DNA of 64,000 nucleotides from Phymatolithon calcareum (lineage: Eukaryota > Rhodophyta > Florideophyceae > Hapalidiales): the NCBI GenBank assembly GCA_977006965.1, contig OZ345385.1:310001-374000 (forward strand), read 5' to 3'. The notes beneath the pieces are model-generated. The model did no database searches and was not told the origin of the DNA. It saw nothing but the letters and a program-made list of their open reading frames with translations. Below are positions 31,008-41,037 of this stretch, piece by piece. How positions within the stretch are numbered: position 1 is the first letter of the stretch; each line of letters begins with the position of its first letter. The position numbers and the translations under genes were made by a program.

Positions 31008-31840
31008 TTACTCGCGTGCTGTGTATCGGCTCTCTCGTTCCTCCTCCATCCGCCCTGTGTCACTCTGTATTTTCCTATTCACCCTTTGTGCCACTCTCCG
31101 CTTACTACTTTCGACAATTTCATCACTCCGCTGCCATCGATACGCCCCTCGTGTCGCTCTCGCATTACCCCTTTCGCGTTTTGCATCACTTCGATTTCAT
31201 CACTTGTGCTTGTCCCTTTTTCCCCCTTTGCGCTTCTTGGCACATCTCTTCTACCCCTTGTGCTCTTGTCTTCTTGCTCGGCTTCATGTTTCATTTTGCT
31301 GCGCTCGATTATCCCCACCTTTCGCTCCTTGGCCTGCTCATCCACCACACAAATATCATTACTCGCATGCTATGGACCACCGCTCCTGTTTCTCCCCTGT
31401 CCGCCTCTCTTGCATTCCACATTTTCTTATTCACTCTATTTGTCACTCTGCGCTTACTCCTTTCGTCACTTGGGCCATTCCATTGCCATCTGTACGACCT
31501 TCGTTTCACTTCTGTTTTAAACCTTTCTTACCCTTGTGTCATTCACATTGTATCTCTTGTGCCCTCCTTGCTCGTCCCTTTTTTCCCCTTTGTTCTTCTT
31601 GGAACATGGCTTCTACCCTTTGTGCGCTTTGTGCCACTCATTTTTATCCTTTTGACCTTGTCTTAACCCCTCTTGTACTCCTTGTTCCCTTCTTTTCATT
31701 GCTCTTTTACTCTAGTTGTCTTCATTTACTACTTGCGCAGCTTTTGGTCGCTTTTTTTTCCTTAGTACGCCCGTTGTATCACTATCCTTCTGCTCCTTGC
31801 GCTTTTATGTCACTCTCCATTCTCCCCTTGTGCCCTTCTT
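31008..31840. repeat. pyrimidine-rich degenerate tandem repeat
   Basis: The plus strand is very poor in purines. A unit of about 355 bp is visible: ATTACTCGC[G/A]TGCT near 31008 and 31360, and ATTTTC[C/T]TATTCAC near 31067 and 31423. The skewed composition creates long overlapping open frames (up to 273 codons) rich in Leu, Ser, Pro, Phe and Cys, which are composition artefacts. Confidence 0.7.
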
Positions 31841-32267
31841 GAAACTTCTCTCACAAACGTTAAGCTCACTCATTTCACATTTATGTCACTCTCCTTTTAC
31901 GCCATTCTCCCCCTTGTGCCGTTCCTTCCTCTTTCGACTTCATTCTCAGCCTCTATTTTCCCCTTTTCCCCTTACTGGTCTCCTTGTCATGCCCTATTTT
32001 ATCTTTGTGCCCTTTTTATCACTCCCTTTTTAGCCCTTGTACCACACTTTATTTTCCCCTTGCACCCTTTATGTTTTTCCCTTGCCTCTGATACGGCCCT
32101 AATGGAAATCCCCATTTACCCCTTCCGTCTCTGGTATTCCTCTTGTTCCACCCACCTCTTACCCTTTGCGACCCATGCCTCAGGTACGCCCCTTCTCTCA
32201 CTCCCCGTCTACACATGTTTACTGGTGTACTTTCCGACCTTATGTCACATCAAAAAATGTATTTTCG
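31841..32267. other. continuation of the pyrimidine-rich tract
   Basis: The same strand asymmetry continues to about 32.24 kb, but the unit structure is no longer clear. Confidence 0.5.
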
Positions 32268-32460
32268 AGTAATCCCTCACCTCAGTACAAATCCACCCTG
32301 TTGAACTTTATCTTGCTACTGCACACAGCCAATAGATTTCCCACAAAAGAAAAACACTCGGGATTCTGAGTGATCCCTCACCTCAGTGCAAACCCACCCT
32401 GTTCAACCTTATCTTGTTACTGCCAACAGCCAATAAATTTCCGCACAAAACGTGGATGTA
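32268..32460. repeat. two tandem copies of a 100-bp unit
   Basis: GAGT[A/G]ATCCCTCACCTCAGT begins at 32268 and 32368. The copies run through CAGCCAATA[G/A]ATTTCC with a few differences. Confidence 0.8.
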
Positions 32461-32467
32461 AAAATGT

Positions 32468-33041
32468 AACCAATGAGAATGAAAAGAGACACCGACAGAC
32501 ACACAGACAGCGATTTTAGTAGTAGTGGATATATACAGTATGCGATTTATTCGTTGGGGTCAGTCTAGTGCTTCGAAACTGCAAGCACAAAGTTCTGCTT
32601 ACGTGCACAAGCTGTGCCCATTCCTAATATTGCGTTTGGTTATTATTTTTCACCACAGAATAGATGCGCGATTATTAGTGCCTCTGACAGTCATCGGGGT
32701 GAGTATGATATAAGCGTACATTTTGGACAGTAAATTTGGTTTCATATTTTTTTTGACACGAGTCCGTAGTTTCAAATAGAGTGCGCTATTGTGTTTGTAC
32801 AAATTTCGGTTGATGTACGCTTTGCTTTCCTCCCCCTCTTACATTCCCTGGGTATCATAGAAGATTCCGAAGTCAAGGCGGAATGAACTTTGTTATGGCT
32901 CATATATTGCCTGCTGAGTATTACGTCCCATACATTGACGAAATTATAGGAAAATCAAATTGTTATCCAATAAAGTCTCGCCAAATCAATGTCCATACAA
33001 TTCATCTGAGTAGGTCCTTAAGATTGAAGAAAAAGAAGAAA
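32468..33041. other. no recognised feature
   Basis: No repeat or coding signal was recognised. Confidence 0.35.
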
Positions 33042-33115
33042 ATAAGCCACATTAATTTAGTGGCTTATCCAATATTCCCGCTCAATCCAAGGATTGAGCG
33101 GGAATATTGGATAAG
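33042..33115. repeat. two adjacent perfect hairpins
   Basis: The first hairpin pairs ATAAGCCAC with GTGGCTTAT around a 9-nt loop. The second (33064-33115) has perfect 25-bp arms from CTTATCCAATATTCCCGCTC to its reverse complement around AA. They overlap by a few bases, so only one can form at a time. Confidence 0.85.
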
Positions 33116-33296
33116 ACTGCAGCTGCACCATAATACTGCATAATGGCAACCGAGTACTTTCTGTGGCAGAATCGAGATTGTGACGTTTAAACAGGAGCAT
33201 ATATTTCGCGTTCATTATTTTTACAATGAACGTGCACTGTTCGCGGTAGACTTCTAGTCATAACATTCCTTCGCGAAGATGAAGTGTTTTTGACTG

Positions 33297-33480
33297 TAGA
33301 ATATGTTAAACGCCCTCAGCGACACTCTTGAGACTGTAAGGGATATGAGTTTCAGCTGTTACAGTAGTGCAGCTTAGAACATTGACTTCTGTTCTTTCTG
33401 GAGATTCCCCCTCACTTGGGGGAAAAGCTCAATTTGAGATTTCCTATTTTTTGCCTACGGCAATTCTTTAATGCCTCGCT
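33297..33480 (-). mobile_element. LINE E-type 3' end
   Basis: Starts with GTTAAACGCCCTCAGCGACA, matching the E tail at 41.79 and 43.3 kb, and includes the GGGGGAAAAGCTCAATTTGA segment. It is diverged. Confidence 0.55.
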
Positions 33481-33974
33481 TGGTTCTGTAGTGTACAGTG
33501 CTTTAGTCAAAAAACCGAAAAGAAAAATGTATAATCCAAAAAACAGAGTCGCCCAGCACGACGAGCGCTCACTGAGTTGGCAGCTCCAACGTTTGTTCCC
33601 TTGGACATTTCCAGTGTCGAATTCAGGCACGCAGAGCTCGTGTGCGCTCGGAATCGCTAAAAAAGAATTGCTTGGGAGGGTTACAGTGGCGTCAAGCAGT
33701 CTGCGCCATTCCGATCACACAGGGATCGAAGTTTTGCAGGCGGTTACGGAGAACCAATGACGTCTCGCAGCTATTCAAAGTCGTCTTGCGCCGCATGCGA
33801 GATGGAAAGGACGGGAACCGCCATGCATTTTTGCTATGCCCGTGATTACTGAAATGATACAGTCCTGCAGACGAAGTAGAGCTCGTTTTGAGTATGTACA
33901 GCATTCGATTTGCTCTTATGAAGGTATTACATTGAGTTTACGATTTTTTTTCTTGCAATGCCACACTGATTCTT
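33481..33974. other. no recognised feature
   Basis: Open frames at 33.42-33.85 kb show no domain. Confidence 0.3.
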
Positions 33975-34506
33975 ACTGATTCAGGACGACATGAAAACCT
34001 TAGAAGAAAATCTGAAAAAGACCAACCTAAGTGACCAGGAAATGGAAATCACAACGAAGGCGTTAGTCGAACTAAGCTGGGCCAGCACACAAATGAACTT
34101 AGAGATTTATGATAGCTAGGTAGACATTGGCGCTATGAGAGGGAGAAGACTATCACCTTCTGGTAGTATGGTAGTACATGGATTCCGCCCTGAGTGGTGT
34201 GCCGCAACGCTCAAGGAAGCTGGGAGAGAAGACAGAAGAAGATGAAAGAAGGCAGCAAGATGACTAGCTACCGTGAGCGTCCTAAATGGTTTCCAACCCG
34301 GGGCATCCCTTTGAAGGACGGCGATTGAAGATTGGCTATGTAGCGATATAGATGTTAAGCTTCCCCAAGGTCTGCACATTGTGCAGCTTGGGCAGCTGTT
34401 GTGACATCAAGTACCACTCGTATCTGTTAAGTCTACTGGAGCCGTAAGGATGTGGAGTTGTTTACCAGCTCTGATAAATCCCGCAATAAAAGAAAAGAAA
34501 GAAAAG
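33975..34506 (+). mobile_element. LINE 3' end, E-like protein terminus
   Basis: The translation DDMKTLEENLKKTNLSDQEM followed by a conserved-looking ALVEL segment aligns with the C-terminal end of the LINE E protein (EEYLGRYQLTKEEINITEKA). The 3' UTR ends AATAAAAGAAAAGAAAGAAA, an (AAAGA)n-type tail. Confidence 0.55.
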
Positions 34507-34595
34507 AAAGAAATTGCAAAAGTTGCTCCGATGTGCTCAAGGAGCAATACTGAGGGCTTTCCGAAAAGTAAACTTTACTTCATTTAAAAAAACTG
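34507..34595 (+). mobile_element. LINE F-type 3' tail
   Basis: TTGCAAAAGTTGCTCCGATG ... AATACTGAGGGCTTTCC plus poly(A) is the reverse complement of the tail at 27.43-27.51 kb. Confidence 0.65.
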
Positions 34596-36003
34596 ATTCT
34601 TGCTCATTTTATCCTTTTTGAGCTTTTGCTTCTCAGTGATCAGTCATTTTCTGGATGACCAATGAATTGGACTGGGCTGTAGCCGTTACCAAACCCCACG
34701 ATGACTCTGTCTTCTCGTATTGGTAGAGATCGCCTACGTGTGGCCTATAAGCCCTGAAAGCAAGGAAGGGGAATACGGCTAAATGGCCAAAAGGAAACAA
34801 TAACAACAAGAATGGTTTTGAAGAAAGAATGATGTGTTGATTGGCACTCTCTCTGTCAATCGGCCGATTGCTGCGTGCTATATGCTGACAAGACGCGCAA
34901 TCTTTGTCTGTGGTCTGAGGGCGACTGCATGTCCCAGGAACTCAGAAGCCGATGGCCTCGAAGAAGAAACGATATAACTAAATGCGTGCGAAATATGTGC
35001 GGGCACGAAGTTGTTGCTGAATCAGGATGACCAGCTCGAGGATGATTCCGGGCAGCCAAATTGGGGATCGCTTTGATTGTCGCTGGTTTAGTTATCAGAA
35101 TGCGCGAGTTATCTCCCGTTACTGTACAATCATCAAACTACAATTTATGCAATAAGACGAGATTTTGAGAACCTGTTTTTCGTGACCAGAAACGCATCCT
35201 CGACTTCTACGAATGCGCATACAAAAACTTTAAGTGTAGTGTAATCCATTGTCACCCACTTGTCCAAGAGTATGCGCACCAGATATCATAAATTGTCGAG
35301 ACTCAGCATGGGGACTAGAGCGTTTTCGTGGTATTCCACGTGGACCAGTGCGACGTAGAAGGCCTAGTTGTATGCATTGCACGCAAGACTTATTGCGTGT
35401 ATTACAGTAGCAATCATTCGACTGATTTCGCGGATAGTTTATTTTCGTGTTCAATAGGAACGCAAATGTTTACCCAAGTTGGGTGACGAAATTGGTGTAG
35501 CAGAAATGATATAAAATCTCTCTGGGTGTTCCTCACTGAGGAGGAACCAAGAATCAAGAACAAGAAGGAATAACCACACATCAAATTCTAGCGCAAGCTA
35601 GTGCGGCAGAAACCGATCGCTGGAGATAGCGCGTACCACTCGTCGTGGACGCAGCTACTGATTCATAGACCATTCAGGAACTACAATCGTGGGACTTATT
35701 ATCCTCTTTTGATCCTACCTTAGGGCTGTGAATCAAAGGACGACAATTGCTGACTTCATCAAGTCATCTCGCCAAGCGGAAAGCTTGACTTTGATTGATA
35801 TCAGGCTGGTACGCGAATAAGTCATCTCGCTCATTCGAGAAAGCTTGGCAACATCGGTATCGGGAGGTCATTGATACAAAGGGTTGAATCACCATAATCT
35901 CCGGATTATCCAACTCTGACCTGACTGTCCAATTCAAGGACAATTTAGTAGTGCAAAGTGACATAAATGAAGGTATAAATAGTGCTCCTGGAAAGAGCAG
36001 TGA
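34596..36003. other. no supported gene
   Basis: A GATATAAAATC TATA-like sequence lies near 35.51 kb and GTATAAATAG near 35.97 kb, but neither is tied to a gene. Confidence 0.3.
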
Positions 36004-36971
36004 CCCCCGATCACGCTTGGTACCAATATTATTTTTATTATTTTTATTGCAATTTATAGCAATATATTACAATAGAGCCTTAATTGCCCTGAGAGGTGCT
36101 TATTGCAATAGTTATTGCAAAAAGTGATGGCATATGATCGAAAATCAAGGTACACCCTTGCCCTCCTCGGCGCTGGCAAGATCGTCGTACAGCGCTGCGG
36201 TACAAGATCTGTAAGGGAAATTTACGGAAAAGGGTTACAGAAGCTCCCCACACAGTTTACGTATTGCCACCCGTATCTGCGGCATCCGATTACTGTCAGG
36301 AATTCTGCTGTCATAATTACAGACACGTCGACCGGCATTGGCTCGGAAATTGCTCTTGAATGCTGTCTTGCTCACGCGATCTCTTGGATTTCACACTCCT
36401 GCGAATTGCTCTTCCGAAACACTACCTCCAGAATGTCAAGCAACGGACGCAAACCAGGCCCAAAAGAAGTCGTTGAGGTGCTAACGCAGAAGCTACGTGA
36501 AGAAGAACGCGATGTGCAGTCTCGTAGAACTGGAATAACACGCTATAAAGTGCCTTTTAATATCCTTCGCTGCCCGGAAGGTGCTGACTGCCGAGATAAT
36601 GGTGAAATCGCTTTTGAAAAAGGAAGGGGGTATACTAACCCATACAGCCACCTGAAGAGTTGCATATCTGGAGGAAGCGAAGATCACCTTTTTCAGGTCT
36701 ACAGAGATGCGCTGGCCAGTCTACGCCGCCGCCAAGCAAGCTCGTTTATCGCCACTCATTCACCAATGACATTTCTCGCAATTGACAAGGAGAAAGCCAT
36801 GTACGGGTACATTAGACTTGTGGTCTACATGTCATTGCCGGTTTCACATGTTCAAAGCGAGGAATATCGCAAGTTTTCGTGCTTCCGTGAGAAGTTCTCA
36901 ACTCGGATATTCAAAGAGACACTATTCAAGCTCGTTGAGCTCGTCGAACTGCGAATCAGAGACGATATTGC

Positions 36972-37391
36972 TGTTGGAAATGTGACTGCTTGGAGCTCTT
37001 GTCGCAGTACTCATTATCCTATGTCATAAGTCTCTAACCACTTGACATATGTTATGATAGAATCAATCCGTGTTTTATTTCATCTTTACTGACAATGTTG
37101 AAGTTCAATCAATTTCTTGATTGATCTTGTTACTGTCAGTAATTCAATCATTTAGTTGATTGGCATTTGCACTGTTGGTTGATCAATCATTTTGTTGATT
37201 GAATCAATCACAGTTAGTAGTGCAATGAGCATCAGAAGTCGTATCAAACCTCAATCCGAGGCCTATATAAGAACCGGATCTGAAGCCCCGACTCAATAAA
37301 CCAAGGAACATCTCACAACCAACCCAACCATCTCAACCATCTCAACCACCTCAACCATCTTAACCATCAACCTCAAAACCTTCATCCAACA
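36972..37391 (+). mobile_element. solo LTR, 420 bp
   Basis: Ends TGTTGGA...TCCAACA, with perfect 5-bp target duplications ATTGC at 36967-36971 and 37392-37396. It contains a TATA box, a polyadenylation-type AATAAA and a CAACCATCT-type short tandem repeat near its end. It is the product of recombination between the two LTRs of a retrotransposon whose type (probably Ty1/copia by its ends) cannot be confirmed. Confidence 0.9.
37264..37270 (+). promoter_or_regulatory. TATA box in the solo LTR
   Basis: TATATAA within CCTATATAAGAACC, followed 25-30 bases later by AATAAA at 37295-37300. This is the usual order at the U3/R region of an LTR. Confidence 0.55.
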
Positions 37392-38871
37392 ATTGCTGGT
37401 ACCAAAGGAGCTATTATGCACGATGGCTGGACCGCCAATGGGACACATTACTTGGGTGTATACGGCTTGTTCATGAGACGTTTGAAGATGCTGGAAAGAG
37501 GCACCGCGCGCGAGAATGAAGAGCTCGCTATTGTGCTTCTGTCTGTGAGTCCTATTGCGAACGTAGAAGATGATGATGTTCAAAGAGGCATGTCGCATCT
37601 TGACACCACTACATTCAACGCACACGCTCACGTGCGTCAACTAGAAGACGTGTTCGACTTCTTCGGGGTCAACGTGCATACGTGGGCAGTTTGTCAGGTT
37701 GCCGACAACTGCAATGTCAACAAGTCAATCGCCAGGCTTATGGAAATCGCTCATGTTAGCTGTGCTAGTCATAAGCTCAACCTAGAGGTTAACAAGATGG
37801 TTGTCAGTGATGATAGACTCCAAGCAGCGATAGACTCAGTGCATGCAACGATGAAGGACTGCAAAAAACTGAAGAACCGAGCAACATTACGCAACCTTAC
37901 TGAATTGGCTCCAGTTATGCATAATGAGACGCGTTGGTCCGGAAAGTATCATATGCTCAAGCGATTCAACCGCATACGCGAGCAGTTAATCGACGCGGCA
38001 AAGGCGGAAGGAGCAGCGATAACTATGGACGAGAGCGAGCAGTTCCGCAACAGATCTATGCTGTACGCAAGTCAGTTTAAGCAAATCAACCAGGTAACTC
38101 TGGAACTACAGAAGCGCGGTGCTTCGTTGTCGAACTGTCGCTTAGAGTTAATTTCAGCAGTGGAGCAGTGCAAGGACGATGTCAACTCACCATTATACCG
38201 ATGTCAGCTTGGAAACACTACATTGCATCACGTGCATCAATTATGTGTGCCCCAGCATTCGAGTCGGGAGTGGTTAAGATACAGCGGGGTGAGTCCGATA
38301 CTATGACAAATGAAGAGAAGGATGCATGCAAGAAGCTCAAACTGGAACACGATGACGGTATAAGAAGCTCCATCGGCGGATCGGCTGGAGGCCAGCTGTC
38401 GATGGCCGAAAGAATTGCCGTAAAAAAGCGCAAGAGTGCCGAAGTCCATCAGACTTATATAAATTGCGACTTTATTCTTGGATCAACTGCCGAGGTGGAG
38501 AGGCTTTGGTCGGTGGCCAAGAATGTTTTGGCAGACAATCGCAAGAGGATGACACCGTTATTACTAGAAGCCCTGCTGTTTCTTAAAGAGAACAAAGGAT
38601 ACTGGGACGAGCAGTCGGTCTCCGTGGCGATGAACACTGCCCGGAGCGCAAGAGTGATCCAACGCGTGAGTGAAGACATGGCGCAGGAGGACTTGAATTA
38701 GATTCCGTTATTGCAATTGATATTGGAAGAATGGTCAGATATTGCAATTCCTATTGCCTTCAACCTTGCATTATTGCTATTGCAATTGCTATTGCATCAT
38801 GTGCCCAAATAAATAACAATAATATTGGTACTATCCCTGCCCCCGATGATCTGCGCGTACAGTACATGCAC

Positions 38872-38991
38872 CATTTTCCCGTCACCCATCGTTATGGATG
38901 TTTCACGAGTTGCACAAAGAGAGGTAGCATCTGAAAAAGCCTTGCCCATATCTTCGGAAGTCTGTGGGTCTTTTAAATAAACTTGGAAAAA
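38872..38991 (+). mobile_element. LINE family A, 120-bp tail insertion
   Basis: Target duplications AGTACATGCAC (38861-38871 and 38992-39002) flank the family A 3' UTR, hairpin and a short A tail. Confidence 0.85.
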
Positions 38992-39002
38992 AGTACATGC
39001 AC

Positions 39003-39313
39003 GAGAAAATACTCGCGCGTAAATGGCCAATAATACATGCACAACAAATGTAGAAAAGAATCAATACATAAGTAACAAGTAAATAAGAACCAATAATACA
39101 TAATCAACAAAACGTAAAAAAGAACCATTAATAATAAAACAATAAAAATAGAAAAGAACCAACGCAGTCAACCATCGATAACTGAATCTTTTTTAAGCGT
39201 GTATGCTTGGTTTTTAGAATATTAGTCATTTTGCTCTGAAAATAAATAAGCGAAAATTAGTGGGTGATACCTGAAACCACGAACTAATAGAGACCAATAT
39301 CCTAAATAGGGTA
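39003..39313. other. AT-rich, no recognised feature
   Basis: Contains many AATAATAC/AACAA words but no defined repeat unit or gene. Confidence 0.4.
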
Positions 39314-39838
39314 ACGCAATTTGCCTGAAACTAGCTTGTGCATTGCTCCTTGTCCGGGAAACCACACTGCCACCACACTTGTGCTTCAAGTCAAGGAGGT
39401 ACAGGACCCTGGCCATCAAATGGGCATTTGGAATGTTCCCGCGATGAGCACCTCCGAGCTCATAGACCTAACTGGACAAACTGGAAAGGATGCTATCGAA
39501 GATCTCAAGTCAGGCCTATCAAAAGACAAGCTATCATATGAAGAAAGTAATTTTACAAGGAGGGCACTCGACGAAATACTTGCCATGTATCAGGCGGCCA
39601 AGGCCACTCTCGAAACCTGAAACCCGCGACTCAAGACAGTGGAATATTTTTCCCCCTCGAGGCTCTAAGCCAGAGGTAGGTTTTGATACTTCCGCCAGAT
39701 CGTGTTGAAATCGACCACGCTAACATACAAGAACGATAGACCCTGTTTGTGGCCCAATGGCCTTCGCAAAGTTGCCCCAAGCGTCTGCAGATGCGTTGGT
39801 AACTTTTAAATAAAAAACTTACACTTCTTCTTCTTCTT
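39314..39838 (+). mobile_element. LINE family B, 3' end with C-terminal coding part
   Basis: The translation HQMGIWNVPAMSTSELIDLT and RRALDEILAMYQAAKATLE aligns with 62.8-63.0 kb and more distantly with the LINE A C terminus. The 3' UTR has CCCCCTCGAGGCTC, CAGAGGTAGGTTTT, the hairpin AAGCGTCTGCAGATGCGTTG, AACTTTTAAATAAAAAAC and a (CTT)n tail. Confidence 0.75.
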
Positions 39839-39939
39839 CCCTCAATTGAGGGAAAATTTCCGTAAAATAGACACTAGGGACGAGAAGAAGAGGGGTGATT
39901 CCTTCCGAAACTCTTGTTTTTTGGACTGAAAAAAGCAAT

Positions 39940-40077
39940 ACAATCGCCAATCAAAAGAAGAAACACTTCCTTAGACAAAATCTAGCGAAAAACCCCTGTC
40001 CCTAGGAAAGTTGCGCCAAGCGTCAGCAGATGCGTTAGCAACTTTTAAAAAAATCTACTTTCCTTCTTCTTCTTCTT
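39940..40077 (+). mobile_element. LINE B-type 3' tail
   Basis: Contains the hairpin AAGCGTCAGCAGATGCGTTA, AACTTTTAAAAAAATC and a (CTT)n tail. A preceding segment at 39877-39930 is repeated in reverse at about 43.67-43.74 kb. Confidence 0.65.
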
Positions 40078-40099
40078 TAGACTACATTATAAATAACTG

Positions 40100-40205
40100 C
40101 AAAATATTTGACCTTCGGTATAGTGGGTACAATACCACCTCGCTGCAATGAGCTTGCTCCTCTGTGATTTAGGAAGGAACCGGAGGCCGGCGGTTCGAGT
40201 CCTGC
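40100..40205 (+). other. tRNA-like sequence, probably a SINE head or decayed tRNA
   Basis: Has GGTATAGTGGGTACAATACC (A-box/D-arm like) and GGCGGTTCGAGTCC (B-box/T-arm like), as in Asp/Glu/His-type tRNAs. The T stem and acceptor stem do not pair and the spacing between the boxes is long. It is not a functional tRNA gene as read. Confidence 0.35.
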
Positions 40206-40289
40206 CAAGTCCTAGAATCGAATTACGTTCCGCAAAAAGCATGCGGATGTCCCCATTCACTGGTTTGTACGCAATTCACATAAGACGAA

Positions 40290-40680
40290 GAATCGTAGAT
40301 ATTTGTTTAAAAATTTCCAACGCATCTGCTGATGCTTGGGGCTACCTTCCTAGTGACAAGAGGTTCTGCTTGGATTCTGTCCAAAGAAGAATTTTTTTGT
40401 TGTTGATTTAACACGATTCTGAGAAGTACAAAACACGCACCTCTGGTCTCCTTCGGGACCTCGAGGGGAAAAATCAATCCAATGTCCTGTGGCTCGCGGT
40501 GATATCAGACTGCGAGAGGTCCTTACATGTCCACAGTGTGGCACGTGGTAAAGAGCTCACCGAGCGCTCGCTTAGTCCAAGCGCTTTCATCTTTGGAGAA
40601 TCTGTCCTTTACGTGACCATATAGTACATCGGACATAGGCCGTTGACCTTGATGAGGGCAGGCATTGTTGAAGGCATTCT
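40290..40680 (-). mobile_element. LINE family B fragment, minus strand
   Basis: Reverse-complement hairpin CAACGCATCTGCTGATGCTT, the CACCTCTGGTCTCC and CCTCGAGGGG landmarks, and a coding end DESAWTKRALGELF matching the other B copies. Confidence 0.7.
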
Positions 40681-41037
40681 CAAATGACTTATTGTCAGGT
40701 AGGAAAAATGCGACATTTCACCAACAATGAATTGGATTCCGGCGCCAATCTACAGCCTGCAGCTTTCCCGCCTAGTTTCGATGAAACCCTTCTCCACTGC
40801 GAGATGAATTATTTCATCTTCTGTGGATACTGGCTAGGTCACGGGAAGTAATGTTTTAATCTCATTAGCCAGGTTACGGATGGCCCAACCATTTGGACTG
40901 TCCAAATGGTCGGCCCATTTGGACATCACTCGAGATCAGAGCTTGCAGAACACGCCAAGCGTGATGGACGGGAGGGTGCAGTGACACGGCCGTATTGGTG
41001 AGGCTATCAGAAAATTGTGAAGTTTGGAAACGAGTGA
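40681..41037. other. no recognised feature
   Basis: Unassigned, with a local inverted repeat around CCATTTGGACTGTCCAAATGG near 40.89 kb. Confidence 0.4.

Larger units (their letters stand above)
36433..38701 (+). pseudogene. hAT transposase, broken by a solo LTR and a frameshift
   Basis: The start chosen is the ATG at 36433, which aligns with the start of the shorter hAT copy at 19762. Order of parts: BED-like Cys/His region (LRCPEGADC ... YSHLKSC), a conserved helical region to about 36970, the solo LTR (36972-37391), then in the same frame GTKGAIMHDGWTANGTHY with the DGW catalytic block. Next come CASHKLNLEVNK, a core with TRWSGKYHMLKRF, and the C-terminal dimerisation block GSTAEVERLWSVAKNVLAD. 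A one-base frameshift lies near 38.2 kb, where the frame changes between NSPLYR and SAWKHYIASRASIM. It would have acted in the nucleus as a cut-and-paste transposase; this copy is dead. Confidence 0.9.
36012..38839 (+). mobile_element. hAT transposon, 2828 bp, nearly complete
   Basis: Perfect 8-bp target duplications CCCCCGAT occur at 36004-36011 and 38840-38847. Imperfect terminal inverted repeats share GGTACCAATATTATT/AGTACCAATATTATT. ATTGCAAT-like subterminal motifs are clustered at both ends. It encodes a hAT transposase interrupted by a solo LTR and a frameshift. Confidence 0.95.

Noticed and set aside
31021-31842. 273-codon plus-strand open frame and overlapping frames
   Set aside because: Produced by pyrimidine-rich composition; several frames are open at once, all rich in Leu/Ser/Pro/Phe/Cys with no domain.
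36115-36432. N-terminal extension of the hAT transposase upstream of 36433
   Set aside because: The related hAT copy starts at the position equivalent to 36433, and the extension covers subterminal repeat sequence.
37022-37300. Intron between the two hAT coding blocks
   Set aside because: The segment has LTR ends, a 5-bp target duplication, a TATA box and AATAAA; a solo LTR explains it fully.
39838-39853. CRISPR-like or regulatory palindrome CCCTCAATTGAGGG
   Set aside because: Only two dispersed copies (also near 18.54 kb), no array structure, and the host is eukaryotic.
40148-40411. Functional tRNA gene at 40.1-40.2 kb
   Set aside because: A- and B-box words are present but the T and acceptor stems do not pair; kept only as a tRNA-like relic.
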